Source of the DNA: Verrucomicrobiia bacterium
GTDB taxonomy: Bacteria > Zixibacteria > MSB-5A5 > DSPP01
Length of the DNA: 49,477 bases
Assembly: GCA_035574275.1 (NCBI GenBank)
Contig: DATLYY010000070.1
Location: 1-49,477, forward strand
Direction of reading: 5' to 3'
The first letter of the stretch is position 1, and every line of letters begins with the position of its first letter. The notes under the pieces are model-generated. The model saw only the letters and a list, made by a program, of their open reading frames with translations, was not told the DNA's origin and searched no databases. The translations under genes were made by a program, and so were the position numbers. Positions 22,883-31,583 of the stretch are shown here, piece after piece.

Positions 22883-24400
22883 ATGGTGGAAAAATCCGAA
22901 ACTCGTAATCGAAGCGGTTGGTTTTATGTTTTGATTGCTTTGACCCTCCTGGCCGCCGTTTTTTTCTTTTCGTCGCGCGAGCGGCTGGTGGACCCCGACG
23001 AGGGGGCCTACCTTCTGGCCGCCAAGCTGGTGATGGAAGGCCAATCGCTCTATACCGATTTCTTCTGGCCCCAAATGCCCCTTTTGCCCTATGCCTACGG
23101 GGCTTGGATGAAAATTTTCGGGATGAACTGGTATTCCGCCCGCGCCCTCTCCGGCTTCTTGGGCGTTTTGATGGGCCTTCTCCTCTTCCTCCACGTCAGA
23201 AATCTTACGGGTAAACAATCCTGGGCACTTTTAGCTGTAATCCTTTTTGCCGCCAGCAGCTTCTCCATCGGCTGGTTCGCCACCACGAAAACCTACGCGC
23301 TCTCGACTTTTCTCCTTTTCGCCGCCTACCTCTCCCTCTATGCCGACCGCTGGAAGGATTGGAAATATCTTCTGGCCGGAGTTTTTCTCGGATTGGCGAT
23401 AAGCACCCGCCTCTATTTCGTTGGGCTGGTTCCCGTTTTTTTCTATCTGATTTACCGGGACGGAAAAAAACTCCCCCCCCTTTGGAAGCATATAACCGGC
23501 CTTTTGCTCGGCTTGGCGCCGAGTTCTTACTTCCTCCTCAAAAACCCGGACAATTTCTACTTCAACAACATCGGCTACCACTTCTTGCGTTCCGATTTCG
23601 ACTTCGCCGGCTCCCTAACGCAGAAAATCCAGTCCATCCCCCGCCTCTTGGGCTGGGGCTTGACGGAGGGGTTCATCGGTCTGCAGTTCGCGCTTCTCCT
23701 TTTGGCAGGCGCTTACCTGCTCTACATTTCGATTCGCGCCGGACAAAAACTTCCCTCCCTTCTGGTGGTGACTTTCGTTCTGCCGTTCATGCTGTTTATC
23801 CCCACCCCCACGCACATTCAATACTTCTCCTCGATGATTCCGTTTCTGATAATCGCCCTGATTCTGCTTGCTTCGAAACTGATGCAATCCCCCGGCCGCT
23901 GGCGAACTCTTTCCATTATTGCTTTGACGGCTTACGTCCTCGCCTGGCCGTTCGATTACCACCGCTACACCGCCCTTGGAACAGCCGTGCCCGGCGTCGG
24001 CGGCGGGCGCGAGAATGCCATAAACTGGAAAATCGAAACGCTCGAATCGGTCGCCCGCACGCTGGATTCAAACATAGAAACCGAAGGCGAGCCGGTTTTG
24101 GCCTTCTGGCCCGGCTATCTGTTAAGCTCCAAGGCGGCTGTCCTGCCGAAAATAGAAAACCACTCCGGCGTGGTTATCTCCTCCCGGCTGCATGACGCCC
24201 AACGGGAAAAATACCGCATCCTCTCCGTAACCGAACTGGCCGACGCCATCGCTGCGCGCAAAACCCGCCTGATTATCTTCGAAATCTGGATTCGCGAACC
24301 GCTACGTTCGCAGTTGTTGGAGCTGATGCGCCAAAGCGGCTACGAACGCATTCTGCAAATCGGAGACAGAGAGATATACAAATGGAACGGAAAAACGTAG
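22883..24400 (+). CDS. GT-C membrane glycosyltransferase (GT39/ArnT-like)
   Basis: The protein has 505 residues from ATG 22883, the start closest to the promoter at 22844-22872. About ten to twelve membrane helices cover residues ~10-375, followed by a soluble periplasmic C-terminal domain. The first periplasmic loop carries DPDEGAYLLAAKLVMEGQ with the acidic pair typical of polyprenyl-phosphate-dependent GT39/GT83 enzymes. It would transfer a sugar from a lipid-phosphate donor to a protein or lipid on the outer face of the inner membrane; donor and acceptor are not evident. Three further GT-C genes lie at 38-43 kb. Confidence 0.85.
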   Translation: MVEKSETRNRSGWFYVLIALTLLAAVFFFSSRERLVDPDEGAYLLAAKLVMEGQSLYTDFFWPQMPLLPYAYGAWMKIFGMNWYSARALSGFLGVLMGLLLFLHVRNLTGKQSWALLAVILFAASSFSIGWFATTKTYALSTFLLFAAYLSLYADRWKDWKYLLAGVFLGLAISTRLYFVGLVPVFFYLIYRDGKKLPPLWKHITGLLLGLAPSSYFLLKNPDNFYFNNIGYHFLRSDFDFAGSLTQKIQSIPRLLGWGLTEGFIGLQFALLLLAGAYLLYISIRAGQKLPSLLVVTFVLPFMLFIPTPTHIQYFSSMIPFLIIALILLASKLMQSPGRWRTLSIIALTAYVLAWPFDYHRYTALGTAVPGVGGGRENAINWKIETLESVARTLDSNIETEGEPVLAFWPGYLLSSKAAVLPKIENHSGVVISSRLHDAQREKYRILSVTELADAIAARKTRLIIFEIWIREPLRSQLLELMRQSGYERILQIGDREIYKWNGKT

Positions 24401-24420
24401 GAACGAACTCTTTTCCTTAA

Positions 24421-24477
24421 GGTAGCCGACACCTCAGTGTCGGATTTGCCCCCGTAGGCCGGGTTTCAACCCGGCGC
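24421..24477. repeat. Two short hairpin repeats
   Basis: GTAGCCGACAC-CTCA-GTGTCGG (24422-24443), a second copy of the element at 7698, then GTAGGCCGGGTTTCAACCCGGC (24455-24476), whose arms pair fully. Confidence 0.7.
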
Positions 24478-24571
24478 TCCGTTGCGCTTGACAGGCGCAA
24501 ACCCGCCCCCTTTCTTTCCGTCGCAACGGGCGGGCTTCATCAGCGAATGCACCTTTATAACGGGAGGTACT

Positions 24572-25456
24572 ATGACCAAACGTAACCGGCTCCAAACCCC
24601 GCTCGGTTTCCTTCTTTTTCTGTTTCTAACCCCCGGCGCCTTCCCCCAGTCCCCCTGGCTGGACCAAACCGCCGACCGCGCCATCTTTCTGGAAATCCAG
24701 AAGCCGAATTTTACGGATGAGTATCTTGGCGGCGGGTTCCTGACCCCGCCTCTCAAAACCACCTTCTCCACCGCCACCTTCTTTCTTTCCGGCCGCTTCC
24801 GGCTGGGCCGCCTTTTGACCCTCAAGGCCGAGCTCCCCTTCACGAACGCCGGGCTGAAGGACTACACCTTCATCGATTTTTTTGGCGACACGGTCAGCGT
24901 GGAGGGCTACTCCGAAAACCAGCTCGGTAATCCGCAGATTGGCGTGGAAATCGCCCCCCCCGGCTCCCGCTTTGCCGCCGATTTCGCCGTCCGTTTTCCA
25001 ATCGTGGACGACGAGCATCTCCTCGCCTCCGAATTTGCCTTCTTCACGGACTACGACCGCTTCGAGGCCTTCTTCCCGGACGTCATGACCTTCACCGCCG
25101 GCGCCAACTACCGCTACACGGGGCCGACGGGACTTTTGATCAATCTCCGAGCCGGCCCCGCCTTCATGGTCGTCACCGAGGGGGGCGGCGATGCGCAGCT
25201 CTTCGGCGACTACGGCGCCCAAGTCGGCTTCCGGAGCGGTCGCGTCACCCTCTTGGGCGGCTTCACCGGCCGGGCCCTTATCACTGAGGGGGATTTGAGC
25301 TTCAACGAGCGCACCATCCAGCAGCTGGGCCTCTCCGGCAGCTACGCCTTCGGCAACTTTATCCCCGGCCTCCTCTTCCGCGTCCCGATGGACGATGACT
25401 TGGGGGACATTTTGGACTTCGTCTTCGGCGTAAGCGTCGGCTACCGCCTGCCGTGA
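24572..25456 (+). CDS. Outer-membrane beta-barrel protein (transporter-like)
   Basis: The protein has 294 residues from ATG 24572 with GGGAGGT four bases upstream. The signal peptide is LLFLFLTPGAFPQS. The mature part is made of amphipathic beta-strands: FFLSGRFRLGRLLTLKAELPF, NPQIGVEIAPPGSRFAADFAVRF, TAGANYRYTGPTGLLINLRAG, AQVGFRSGRVTLLGGFTGRA and VSVGYRLP at the C-terminus. The length and strand content suit a 10-12-stranded barrel of unknown cargo. TATAAC occurs just before the Shine-Dalgarno. It lies 64 bases before the next gene on the same strand, probably an operon. Confidence 0.7.
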   Translation: MTKRNRLQTPLGFLLFLFLTPGAFPQSPWLDQTADRAIFLEIQKPNFTDEYLGGGFLTPPLKTTFSTATFFLSGRFRLGRLLTLKAELPFTNAGLKDYTFIDFFGDTVSVEGYSENQLGNPQIGVEIAPPGSRFAADFAVRFPIVDDEHLLASEFAFFTDYDRFEAFFPDVMTFTAGANYRYTGPTGLLINLRAGPAFMVVTEGGGDAQLFGDYGAQVGFRSGRVTLLGGFTGRALITEGDLSFNERTIQQLGLSGSYAFGNFIPGLLFRVPMDDDLGDILDFVFGVSVGYRLP

Positions 25457-25520
25457 AGGCAAACGGCCTTGCAGGCGAAACAAAGCGAAAACAAAAACCG
25501 CCCGGAAAAAAGGAGGGCCG

Positions 25521-26069
25521 ATGAATAAGTTCCTGTTTTGTGCAGCGCGGCTCCTTGTTCTTTGCGTTTTACCGAAACTCGCTTTTGCGGACACCACGGA
25601 TGTTCAACCCCAACTCAAATCCCCCGGCAGGGCGCTCGCCTGGTCGCTTTGTGCGACGATACTGCCGAATATTATCGGGATTTCCATGGATGCGGCTTCG
25701 GACAAGGAGGATGTGGAAATGGCCGCCGCCGTGGTGGCCAACACCGGAACCGTGCTCGGCCCCTCGGTGGGTTATTTTTACGGAGGGGTTCACAAAAGGG
25801 GCTGGACGGGCGGCGCCATCCGGGGCGTGTTTACCGGATTTTTCCTGTTGGCCGCCAATGAGGCCGAGAACAGCCGGGGGGACGGCGAGGAACTTGTTGC
25901 CAGCGCAATCGCCACGTTCATCATCGTCCACGCCATCGTGGATATCGCCCAGGTGGACGGCGCCGTGCGCAAACGAAACCAGGAAATGGCGCAAACCGGC
26001 TGGCAGCTCGCCCCAAAGTATTTTGCCAAAAGCAAAACCCCCGGCCTGCAGTTGCAAATAACTTTTTAA
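25521..26069 (+). CDS. Small exported membrane-associated protein, unknown function
   Basis: The protein has 182 residues from ATG 25521 with GGAGGG three bases upstream. The signal peptide ends KLAFAD. The sequence has Gly-rich hydrophobic helices (ALAWSLCATILPNIIGI, VVANTGTVLGPSVGYFYGG, GVFTGFFLLAA, SAIATFIIVHAIVDIAQVD) and a C-terminal strand-like end GLQLQITF, ending in Phe as in outer-membrane proteins. It resembles small exported proteins of unknown function with PxLS/GxxYxG-type loops; no firm family. It is cotranscribed with the barrel gene and ends in a bidirectional terminator. Confidence 0.7.
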   Translation: MNKFLFCAARLLVLCVLPKLAFADTTDVQPQLKSPGRALAWSLCATILPNIIGISMDAASDKEDVEMAAAVVANTGTVLGPSVGYFYGGVHKRGWTGGAIRGVFTGFFLLAANEAENSRGDGEELVASAIATFIIVHAIVDIAQVDGAVRKRNQEMAQTGWQLAPKYFAKSKTPGLQLQITF

Positions 26070-26083
26070 CCCCCCTCTCGCGC

Positions 26084-26195
26084 AAAAAAAAGGGGCGGGC
26101 TGCCGCCCGCCCGTTTTTGTCTTTGTAGGGGCGATTCGCGAATCGCCCCTTCCCCCTCTCCGTGTCGGAGAGGGGGCCAGGGGGTGAGGTCTATC
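26084..26195. terminator. Bidirectional terminator fused to two hairpin repeats
   Basis: A run of eight A, GGGGCGGGC-TGCC-GCCCGCCC, then TTTTT (26084-26117) ends both convergent genes. It is followed by GTAGGGGCGATTCGC/GAATCGCCCC (26125-26149) and CCCTCTCCGTGTCGGAGAGG (26151-26193). The same ~110-base composite recurs at 28223-28335. Confidence 0.85.
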
Positions 26196-27866
26196 CTACC
26201 GCACCTCCGCCTGCGGCTTTTCGGCCTGAAGTTCCTTCAGTTTTTTCTCAAGCTGTTCCATCCGGGATTTGAGCTCGGCATTCTCGTCCCCCAAGGCCTG
26301 CACCGCCGCCATCAAAATTCCGGCGACGTCCCCGGAGTTCAAGGTCGTCTCCGTCCCAATCTTCCCCACCCCGTCATCCCCGAAAGCGGCAAAGAAATCC
26401 TGCGCCATCGGGCCATAGTGCCGGAACTGCTTCGGGTCATGCCCCTTGTAGTTCCAGCTCGAAAGCTCAAGTTTGCGAAGTTTCTCAAGCACTTCCTCCC
26501 CATCCACCGGCCGGAAGTTTTCCTTTTCGTTTTTGTCGGAGACGACCGTCAGCCCCACCTGGCATTCGAGAACCGTGACAGCGCTGTTCCCCAGTCGAAT
26601 CTTGTCGCTGGCATCCACTATGGCGTTGGCGCCGATGGCCGTGGCGTTGGTCATGGTGCTGATAGCCACATTCGCCCCGTAACCTATCGCCGTGTTGAGA
26701 TTGCCGGTGGCGTTACCGGAGAGCGCACCGTACCCGAGGGCTGTGTTGCCGCCGCCGCCGGTGTTGCCCGAGAGCGCACTGAACCCGCTGGCGATGTTGT
26801 AGGAGCCGGTGGTGTTGTTTCCGAGCGCCAGATACCCGCTGGCGGTGTTGTCGATGCCGGTGGTGTTGCTGTAGAGCGCACTGGCCCCGCTGGCGGTGTT
26901 GTGGTTGCCGATGGTGTTGTTGAAGAGCGCCTCCTTCCCGCTGGCGGTGTTGGCGCCGCCGGTGGTGTTGCTGTTAAGCGCTGCTACCCCGTAGGCGGTG
27001 TTGCCGTTGCCGCCGGTGTTTCTCGAGAGCGCATCGTCACCACTGGCGGTATTGTCGATGCCAGTGGTGTTGCTGTAGAGCGCTCCACTCCCGTTGGCGG
27101 TGTTAGAGTAGCCGGTGGTGTTACTGAAGAGCGCCCCTACCCCGCTGGCGGTGTTGTCGGAGCCGGTGGTGTTGTTGTAAAGCGCTCGGTATCCGCTGGC
27201 GGTGTTATAGAAGCCGCTGGTGTTATTGGCGAGCGCCTCTGCCCCGCTGGCTGTATTATTGTAGCCGGAAATGTTGTACGCGAGCGCACTGTACCCGCAG
27301 GCGGTGTTGGAGGAGCCGGCGTTGTTGTTTAAGAGCGCAAATGTCCCGTTGGCGGTGTTTTCGGAGCCGGTGTTGTTGCGAACGAGCGCACCGATCCCGC
27401 TGCCGGTGTTATTGCGCCCGGCCATCCCCAAGTTGCCGGCATACTGACCGATGAAGGTGTTGTTAATACCATAATTGGGGATGAAATGGGCGACTCGGAA
27501 CGAATAGGCCGTCGAAACGATTTGCTGTCGCGGCGTCATCTCCGGGTCCGCCCCGACTTGGACCCCGAGATAGCGAACGGAATCGTTAAAAGCGGAATCC
27601 GGAACCGGGTTGGCGCTCCCCAAAAGCACGGCGAAAAGCCCGTTGGCAGTGGTCACGCTCTGGGTTTCGGTCCAAAGGTTGGTTCCCCCGCTGGCAGCAT
27701 TGTAGATGGTGAACGTGACCGAATATGTGCTGTCCGCCACCGGGATCCCGCTCCCATCCCGCAGGATGCTTTGAAAATTGATCAACTGCGGCACCGCCGC
27801 AAAAACCGCCATCGTCCACAGTGCCGCAAGCGCCGTCAGCATGGATACTGTAAGGATGCGTTTCAT
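26196..27866 (-). CDS. Trimeric fibre-like protein with 16 x 17-residue repeats and peptidase S74 chaperone
   Basis: The protein has 556 residues from ATG 27866 with AGGAGG upstream. Signal peptide 1-23. An N-terminal beta domain (24-130) contains LINFQSILRDGSGIPVADS. Residues 136-407 are sixteen consecutive 17-residue repeats, consensus NTASGxxALxxNTTGxx, like YadA-type or fibre head coils. ATAIGANAIVDASDKIRLGN leads to an intramolecular chaperone (about 440-530) starting SDKNEKENF, with S443 and K448 in the Ser-Lys positions of S74 self-cleaving chaperones, then WNYKGHDPKQFRHYGPMAQDF. A coiled coil ends the chain (ENAELKSRMEQLEKKLKEL). Known role of S74: trimerises fibres and cuts itself off. 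Probably a surface fibre of the cell, since a signal peptide is present. Confidence 0.88.
   Translation of the reverse strand: MKRILTVSMLTALAALWTMAVFAAVPQLINFQSILRDGSGIPVADSTYSVTFTIYNAASGGTNLWTETQSVTTANGLFAVLLGSANPVPDSAFNDSVRYLGVQVGADPEMTPRQQIVSTAYSFRVAHFIPNYGINNTFIGQYAGNLGMAGRNNTGSGIGALVRNNTGSENTANGTFALLNNNAGSSNTACGYSALAYNISGYNNTASGAEALANNTSGFYNTASGYRALYNNTTGSDNTASGVGALFSNTTGYSNTANGSGALYSNTTGIDNTASGDDALSRNTGGNGNTAYGVAALNSNTTGGANTASGKEALFNNTIGNHNTASGASALYSNTTGIDNTASGYLALGNNTTGSYNIASGFSALSGNTGGGGNTALGYGALSGNATGNLNTAIGYGANVAISTMTNATAIGANAIVDASDKIRLGNSAVTVLECQVGLTVVSDKNEKENFRPVDGEEVLEKLRKLELSSWNYKGHDPKQFRHYGPMAQDFFAAFGDDGVGKIGTETTLNSGDVAGILMAAVQALGDENAELKSRMEQLEKKLKELQAEKPQAEVR
26646..27461 (-). 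repeat. Sixteen tandem 51-base coding repeats
   Basis: Encodes residues 136-407 of the fibre protein, exactly 16 units of 17 residues. Each unit contains a GCCGGTGGTGTTG-like stretch on the plus strand. Central units are most alike (NTTGID occurs twice), outer ones diverge. Confidence 0.92.
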
Positions 27867-28222
27867 CGCTCCTCCTTTTTTAGTATGGTTTTTGTTTCTT
27901 CATTTCTAATTTCTAATCTCCGGTCTCCAGTCTCTGCTTTCTTTGTCCCCCTTGCCAAGGGGGACGAGGCCCGCAGGGCCGGAGGGGGTGTTTTTGCAGG
28001 GGCACGTTGCACGTGCCCGCTCTTCGAGTCGGAGCCGGGAGTGGACGAATCTCTAATCTCCGGTCTCCAATCTCTGTCTTTCCTGTAGGGGCAGACCGGT
28101 CTGTCTGCCCGTTTTTTTTCCCGGACACAATTCAACCCTTTCGGCAAACTTCCCTCCCTCCATTCACCGCTTGACGTTATTTCTAATGCCTGAAAGATAA
28201 CCAGCCCGCCGGGCCGGTCAAG
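27867..28222. repeat. Repeat-filled gap upstream of fibre gene
   Basis: No gene. Contents: heptads (27902-27935), GTCCCCC...GGGGGACGAGGCC element (27943-27991), GCAGGGGCACGTTGCACGTGCCC hairpin (27996-28018), heptads AATCTCT, AATCTCC, GGTCTCC, AATCTCT (28048-28075), GTAGGGGCAGACC/GGTCTG hairpin (28085-28111). On the minus strand TTGACC near 28219 followed after 16-17 bases by TATCTT is a possible promoter for the fibre gene. Confidence 0.7.
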
Positions 28223-28335
28223 AAAAAAAGGGGCGGGCTTCCGCCCGCCCGTTTTTGCCTTTGTCTTTGTAGGGGCGATTCGCGAATCGCCCCTTCCCCC
28301 TCTCCGTGTCGGAGAGGGGGTCAGGGGTGAGTTTA
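28223..28335. terminator. Second copy of terminator-plus-repeats composite
   Basis: Seven A, GGGGCGGGC-TTCC-GCCCGCCC and TTTTT (28223-28256), then GTAGGGGCGATTCGC/GAATCGCCCC (28268-28293) and a CCCTCTCC/GGAGAGG element. It lies directly downstream of the M16 peptidase stop. Confidence 0.85.
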
Positions 28336-28336
28336 A

Positions 28337-31093
28337 CTACTCCTCCTCCATCTGGCTGATTTCCCCCAAATTCAGCTCCTTGACGATGGAGGCCAGCTTG
28401 GCCTTGTCGCCGACCACCACGGTGAGCGTCGCCTGCGGCCGGATGTATTTCTTCGCCATCTCCTGCGCCTCCTTGCCGTCCACGGCGGCCACGGAGGGAA
28501 CGTAGCGCGAAAACTCATCCTCCGAAAGCCCGAAGATCACCATCTCCGCCAGCTTCCCGGCGATGGCCCCCACCGTCTGGAACTCCTGCGAGTATCCCTT
28601 GATGAGATTGTCCTTGCTGTTTTTCAGCTCCTCCGCCGTGATGGGCTTCGTGCCGCAAATCCCGGAAAGTTCCTTTTTCATCTCCGTAAGCGCTTCCTTG
28701 GTGGATTTTTCCTGCACGGGCGCAAAGGCGATGAAAAGCCCCGTTCCCTTGGTCGGGATGCCGAACGAGTACGAGCCGTACGAATACCCCTTCTCCTCCC
28801 GCAAATTCATGTTCAGCCGGGCGGTGAACTGTCCGCCCAAAACGTTGTTCATCACCTGGAAGGGATAACGATCGGGGGAGCTCATCGCCATTCCATAACC
28901 TCCCATCACGATGACCGATTGCGCCGCCCCCGGCTTGTCCACGAGGACGACTTTGGAGCCCCGTATCGCCGGCCCGGGCGGAATCGTAATCGCCGGAACC
29001 TCTTTTTCCTCCCACCCGCCGAACGCCCTCTCCAGCTTGGGGAGCAGTTCCTCCATCGTGATGTCCCCCGCCGCCACAATCGCGGCGTTGTTCGGCGCGT
29101 AATAGGTCTCGTAGTAGCCGGCCAAATCCTCCCGTTGGAGCGACTTGACGGACGCCTCCGTCCCGCTGCCGGTGTACGGCTGGCTGTACGGATGGTCTTC
29201 GCCGAAAAGCGCCTTCTGGAACGCCTTGATGGCCGAAGCCACCGGCTCCTTCGATTCCTGCATGATGCGCCCCAGATAAATCTGCCTTTGCCGTTCCAGT
29301 TCCTCCGCGGGGAAGACCGGGTTTTGGATGATGTCGGAAAGCAAATCCAGCCCCCCGTCCAGATTCTTCTTCAAAACGTTGAGCGTCGCCGTCGAGCCGT
29401 CAAAGAAACTGCCGGTGGAAAGTTGCGCCCCCAAACTCTTCGCCTCGGAGGAAATTTCGAGCGCAGAGCGCGAGCGCGTCCCCTCATCCAGAAGCGCCGC
29501 GGTCAAAGCCGCTGCTCCCGGTTTCCCCTTCGGGTCCCCCGCCCAGCCGGACTTGACGACTACTTCCAGTTGCACGAGAGGAAGTTTATGTTCCTCCGCC
29601 AGCCACACCTCCATCCCGTTGGAAAGTTTTGCTCTTTGAACTTTGGGAGGATTGAATGTCGGCTCCTTCGCCGGGGAGGGCATTTTGCTGAAATCGACGG
29701 TCGATTTCTCCGCGCGAAAGTCCGGCTGCGGCACCACCCACGCCACGAGGCGGCGGGAAGGGTCCAGATACTTTTGCGCCGTCTCCTTGATGGCCCCCGC
29801 GGTCGTCCCCAAATACCGGTTCATATCCCAGGATAATTTGTCCGGGTCTCCCAGAAAAAAGTTGTATTGATTCAGCAAATCCGCCCGCCCCCCGAACCCG
29901 CCGACGTTCTGCAACTGGCGGACGAATATCGCCTCCCAGTTGTTCTGCGCCTGCAAAAGTTCCTGCGAGGAAACCCCCTTGGTGCGGATTTTTGCCAGCT
30001 CTTCATCCACCGCCCGCTCAATCTCCTCCATCGTAACCCCCGGTTTGGCGGTGACCATAATTCTGAACTCGCTCCCGATTTGGCGCGAGGCCTGAAAAGC
30101 GGAAACATCCTGCGCAATCTGCCGGTCATACACCAGCGACTTGTAGAGCCGCGAGGTTTTCCCGGAAGAAAGAATATTGGCGAGCAAATCCAGCTCCGCA
30201 TCCCCCGGCGCATAGAACGGGGGGGTGTGCCAGACGTAGTAGAGGCGCGGCAGCGATACCCGGTCGGGCACGGTCACCCGCTTCTCGCCGTCAAAACTCA
30301 CCGGCCAGTCCTTCAGCCGTTCCACCGTCGGCCCGGGGGGTATGCCCCCGAAATACTTTTTCACCAGTTCCTTCGCCTTGGCCGGCTCAAAATCCCCGGT
30401 GATGCACAAGCTCGCGTTGGAGGGCGTGTAATAGGTGCGGAAAAAATCTTTCACGTCCTCCAAGGATGCCGCCGTCAAATCCTCGTGGCTCCCGATGACC
30501 GGCCAGCTGTACGGATGCCCGGAGGGATAAAGCAGTTCCGGCATCAACGCCTCAATTTTTCCATACGGTTCATTCTCATACCCCTGCCGCCGTTCGTTTT
30601 TCACCACGTCCCTTTGGTTGTCCAGTTTTTTCAAATCCATCGCCGGCAGGAGATACGCCATCCTATCCGCCTCCAGCCAGAGCGCCAGTTCCAGATAATT
30701 GGAGGGCACATTCTCCCAATAATTCGTCCTATCCTCGTTGGTGGAGCCGTTCGCCGACCCGCCCACTTTTTCGAGAGGCGCAAAAAATTCCCCCGGCTGG
30801 TGCTCCGACCCCTGGAACATCATATGCTCGAACAGATGGGCGAACCCCGTCCGCCGCACCTTTTCATTTTTGGAACCGACGTGATACCACACGTTCACCG
30901 AAACAATCGGCACGGTATGGTCCTCGTGCAAAATTACTTGCAGCCCGTTCGGCAGAACGTATTTCTCATGCTTCAACTCCGGCAGGTCTTTGGTCTCCGC
31001 TTTCGCTGAACCCCTCCGCTTGGCCGAGGTGGAAACGGCCAAAAAAAGCCCCAAAAGCAAAAACACGCCGGTGGTAACCAGGCGTTTCTTCAT
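28337..31093 (-). CDS. Exported M16 (pitrilysin/insulinase family) zinc peptidase
   Basis: The protein has 918 residues from ATG 31093 with AGGAGGAG five bases upstream. The signal peptide is LVTTGVFLLLGLFLAVSTSA. Two M16 halves: the N-terminal half has the inverted zinc motif HLFEH (H86, E89, H90) and the third ligand E167 in NERRQGYENEPYG. The C-terminal half (from about residue 480, LSNGMEVWLAEEHKLPLVQL) lacks HxxEH (ALLDEGTRS), as usual for the inactive half, and keeps the conserved NLREEKGYSYGSYS. Full-length for the two-domain PqqL/YmxG-like class. It is expected to degrade peptides in the periplasm. Single gene with its own terminator. Confidence 0.92.
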   Translation of the reverse strand: MKKRLVTTGVFLLLGLFLAVSTSAKRRGSAKAETKDLPELKHEKYVLPNGLQVILHEDHTVPIVSVNVWYHVGSKNEKVRRTGFAHLFEHMMFQGSEHQPGEFFAPLEKVGGSANGSTNEDRTNYWENVPSNYLELALWLEADRMAYLLPAMDLKKLDNQRDVVKNERRQGYENEPYGKIEALMPELLYPSGHPYSWPVIGSHEDLTAASLEDVKDFFRTYYTPSNASLCITGDFEPAKAKELVKKYFGGIPPGPTVERLKDWPVSFDGEKRVTVPDRVSLPRLYYVWHTPPFYAPGDAELDLLANILSSGKTSRLYKSLVYDRQIAQDVSAFQASRQIGSEFRIMVTAKPGVTMEEIERAVDEELAKIRTKGVSSQELLQAQNNWEAIFVRQLQNVGGFGGRADLLNQYNFFLGDPDKLSWDMNRYLGTTAGAIKETAQKYLDPSRRLVAWVVPQPDFRAEKSTVDFSKMPSPAKEPTFNPPKVQRAKLSNGMEVWLAEEHKLPLVQLEVVVKSGWAGDPKGKPGAAALTAALLDEGTRSRSALEISSEAKSLGAQLSTGSFFDGSTATLNVLKKNLDGGLDLLSDIIQNPVFPAEELERQRQIYLGRIMQESKEPVASAIKAFQKALFGEDHPYSQPYTGSGTEASVKSLQREDLAGYYETYYAPNNAAIVAAGDITMEELLPKLERAFGGWEEKEVPAITIPPGPAIRGSKVVLVDKPGAAQSVIVMGGYGMAMSSPDRYPFQVMNNVLGGQFTARLNMNLREEKGYSYGSYSFGIPTKGTGLFIAFAPVQEKSTKEALTEMKKELSGICGTKPITAEELKNSKDNLIKGYSQEFQTVGAIAGKLAEMVIFGLSEDEFSRYVPSVAAVDGKEAQEMAKKYIRPQATLTVVVGDKAKLASIVKELNLGEISQMEEE

Positions 31094-31583
31094 ACTGCTC
31101 CTCCTTTCATTATGTTGTATCTTTACGGCCAATGGCCGCCAAGGTTGCGGGAATGATAGGAAAACCGTTTTGCGAAATCAACCGCCCCGTCTTTCGTAGG
31201 GGCAGACCCATGTGTCTGCCCGCTTTTGCCTTTGTCTTTGTAGGGGCAGGTCTTGTGCCTGCCCGTTTCTTTTCTCGCATTTGTAGGGGCGGTTCGCGAA
31301 CCGCCCGTCCGGTTTTTCGTAGGGGCAGGCCTCCGTGCCTGCCCGTTTTTTGGTTTTGTATTCGTAGGGGCAACTCCCCGTGGTTGCCCGCCTTTGCCTT
31401 TGATTTTGTAGGGGCAGGTCTTGTGCCTGCCCGTCTTTCTGTCCCCCTGTACTTAAGGGGGACGAGGCGCTCTGCGCCGGAGGGGGTGCTTCTGTCTTGC
31501 CCCCTCTCCTCAAGGAGAGGGTTAGGGTGAGGTTTATTGTTTTTGTCCCCTCCTTACGAAGGAGGGGATTAAGGGGAGGTTAA
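31094..31583. repeat. Hairpin repeat array between divergent genes
   Basis: From 31196 a series of six GTAGGGGC hairpins with different arm words follows at ~45-60-base intervals: GCAGACC, GCAGGTC, GCGGTTC, GCAGGCC, GCAACTC, GCAGGTC. Then a GTCCCCC...GGGGGACGAGGCGC element (31441-31490), a CCCCTCTCC/GGAGAGGG element (31500-31533) and the CCCTCCTTACGAAGGAGGGG repeat (31546-31582). The last one ends in GGGGAGGTTAA directly before ATG 31584. The promoter of the M16 gene must lie in 31094-31190. Confidence 0.85.

Noticed and set aside
22224-22883. A 219-codon minus-strand open frame
   Set aside because: It runs antisense to the small paralogue and through the terminator and promoter region; no coding signature.
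26646-27461. Regular 51-base repeats suggesting a CRISPR array
   Set aside because: The repeats are contiguous without spacers, stay in frame and encode the 17-residue fibre repeats; no cas genes are nearby.
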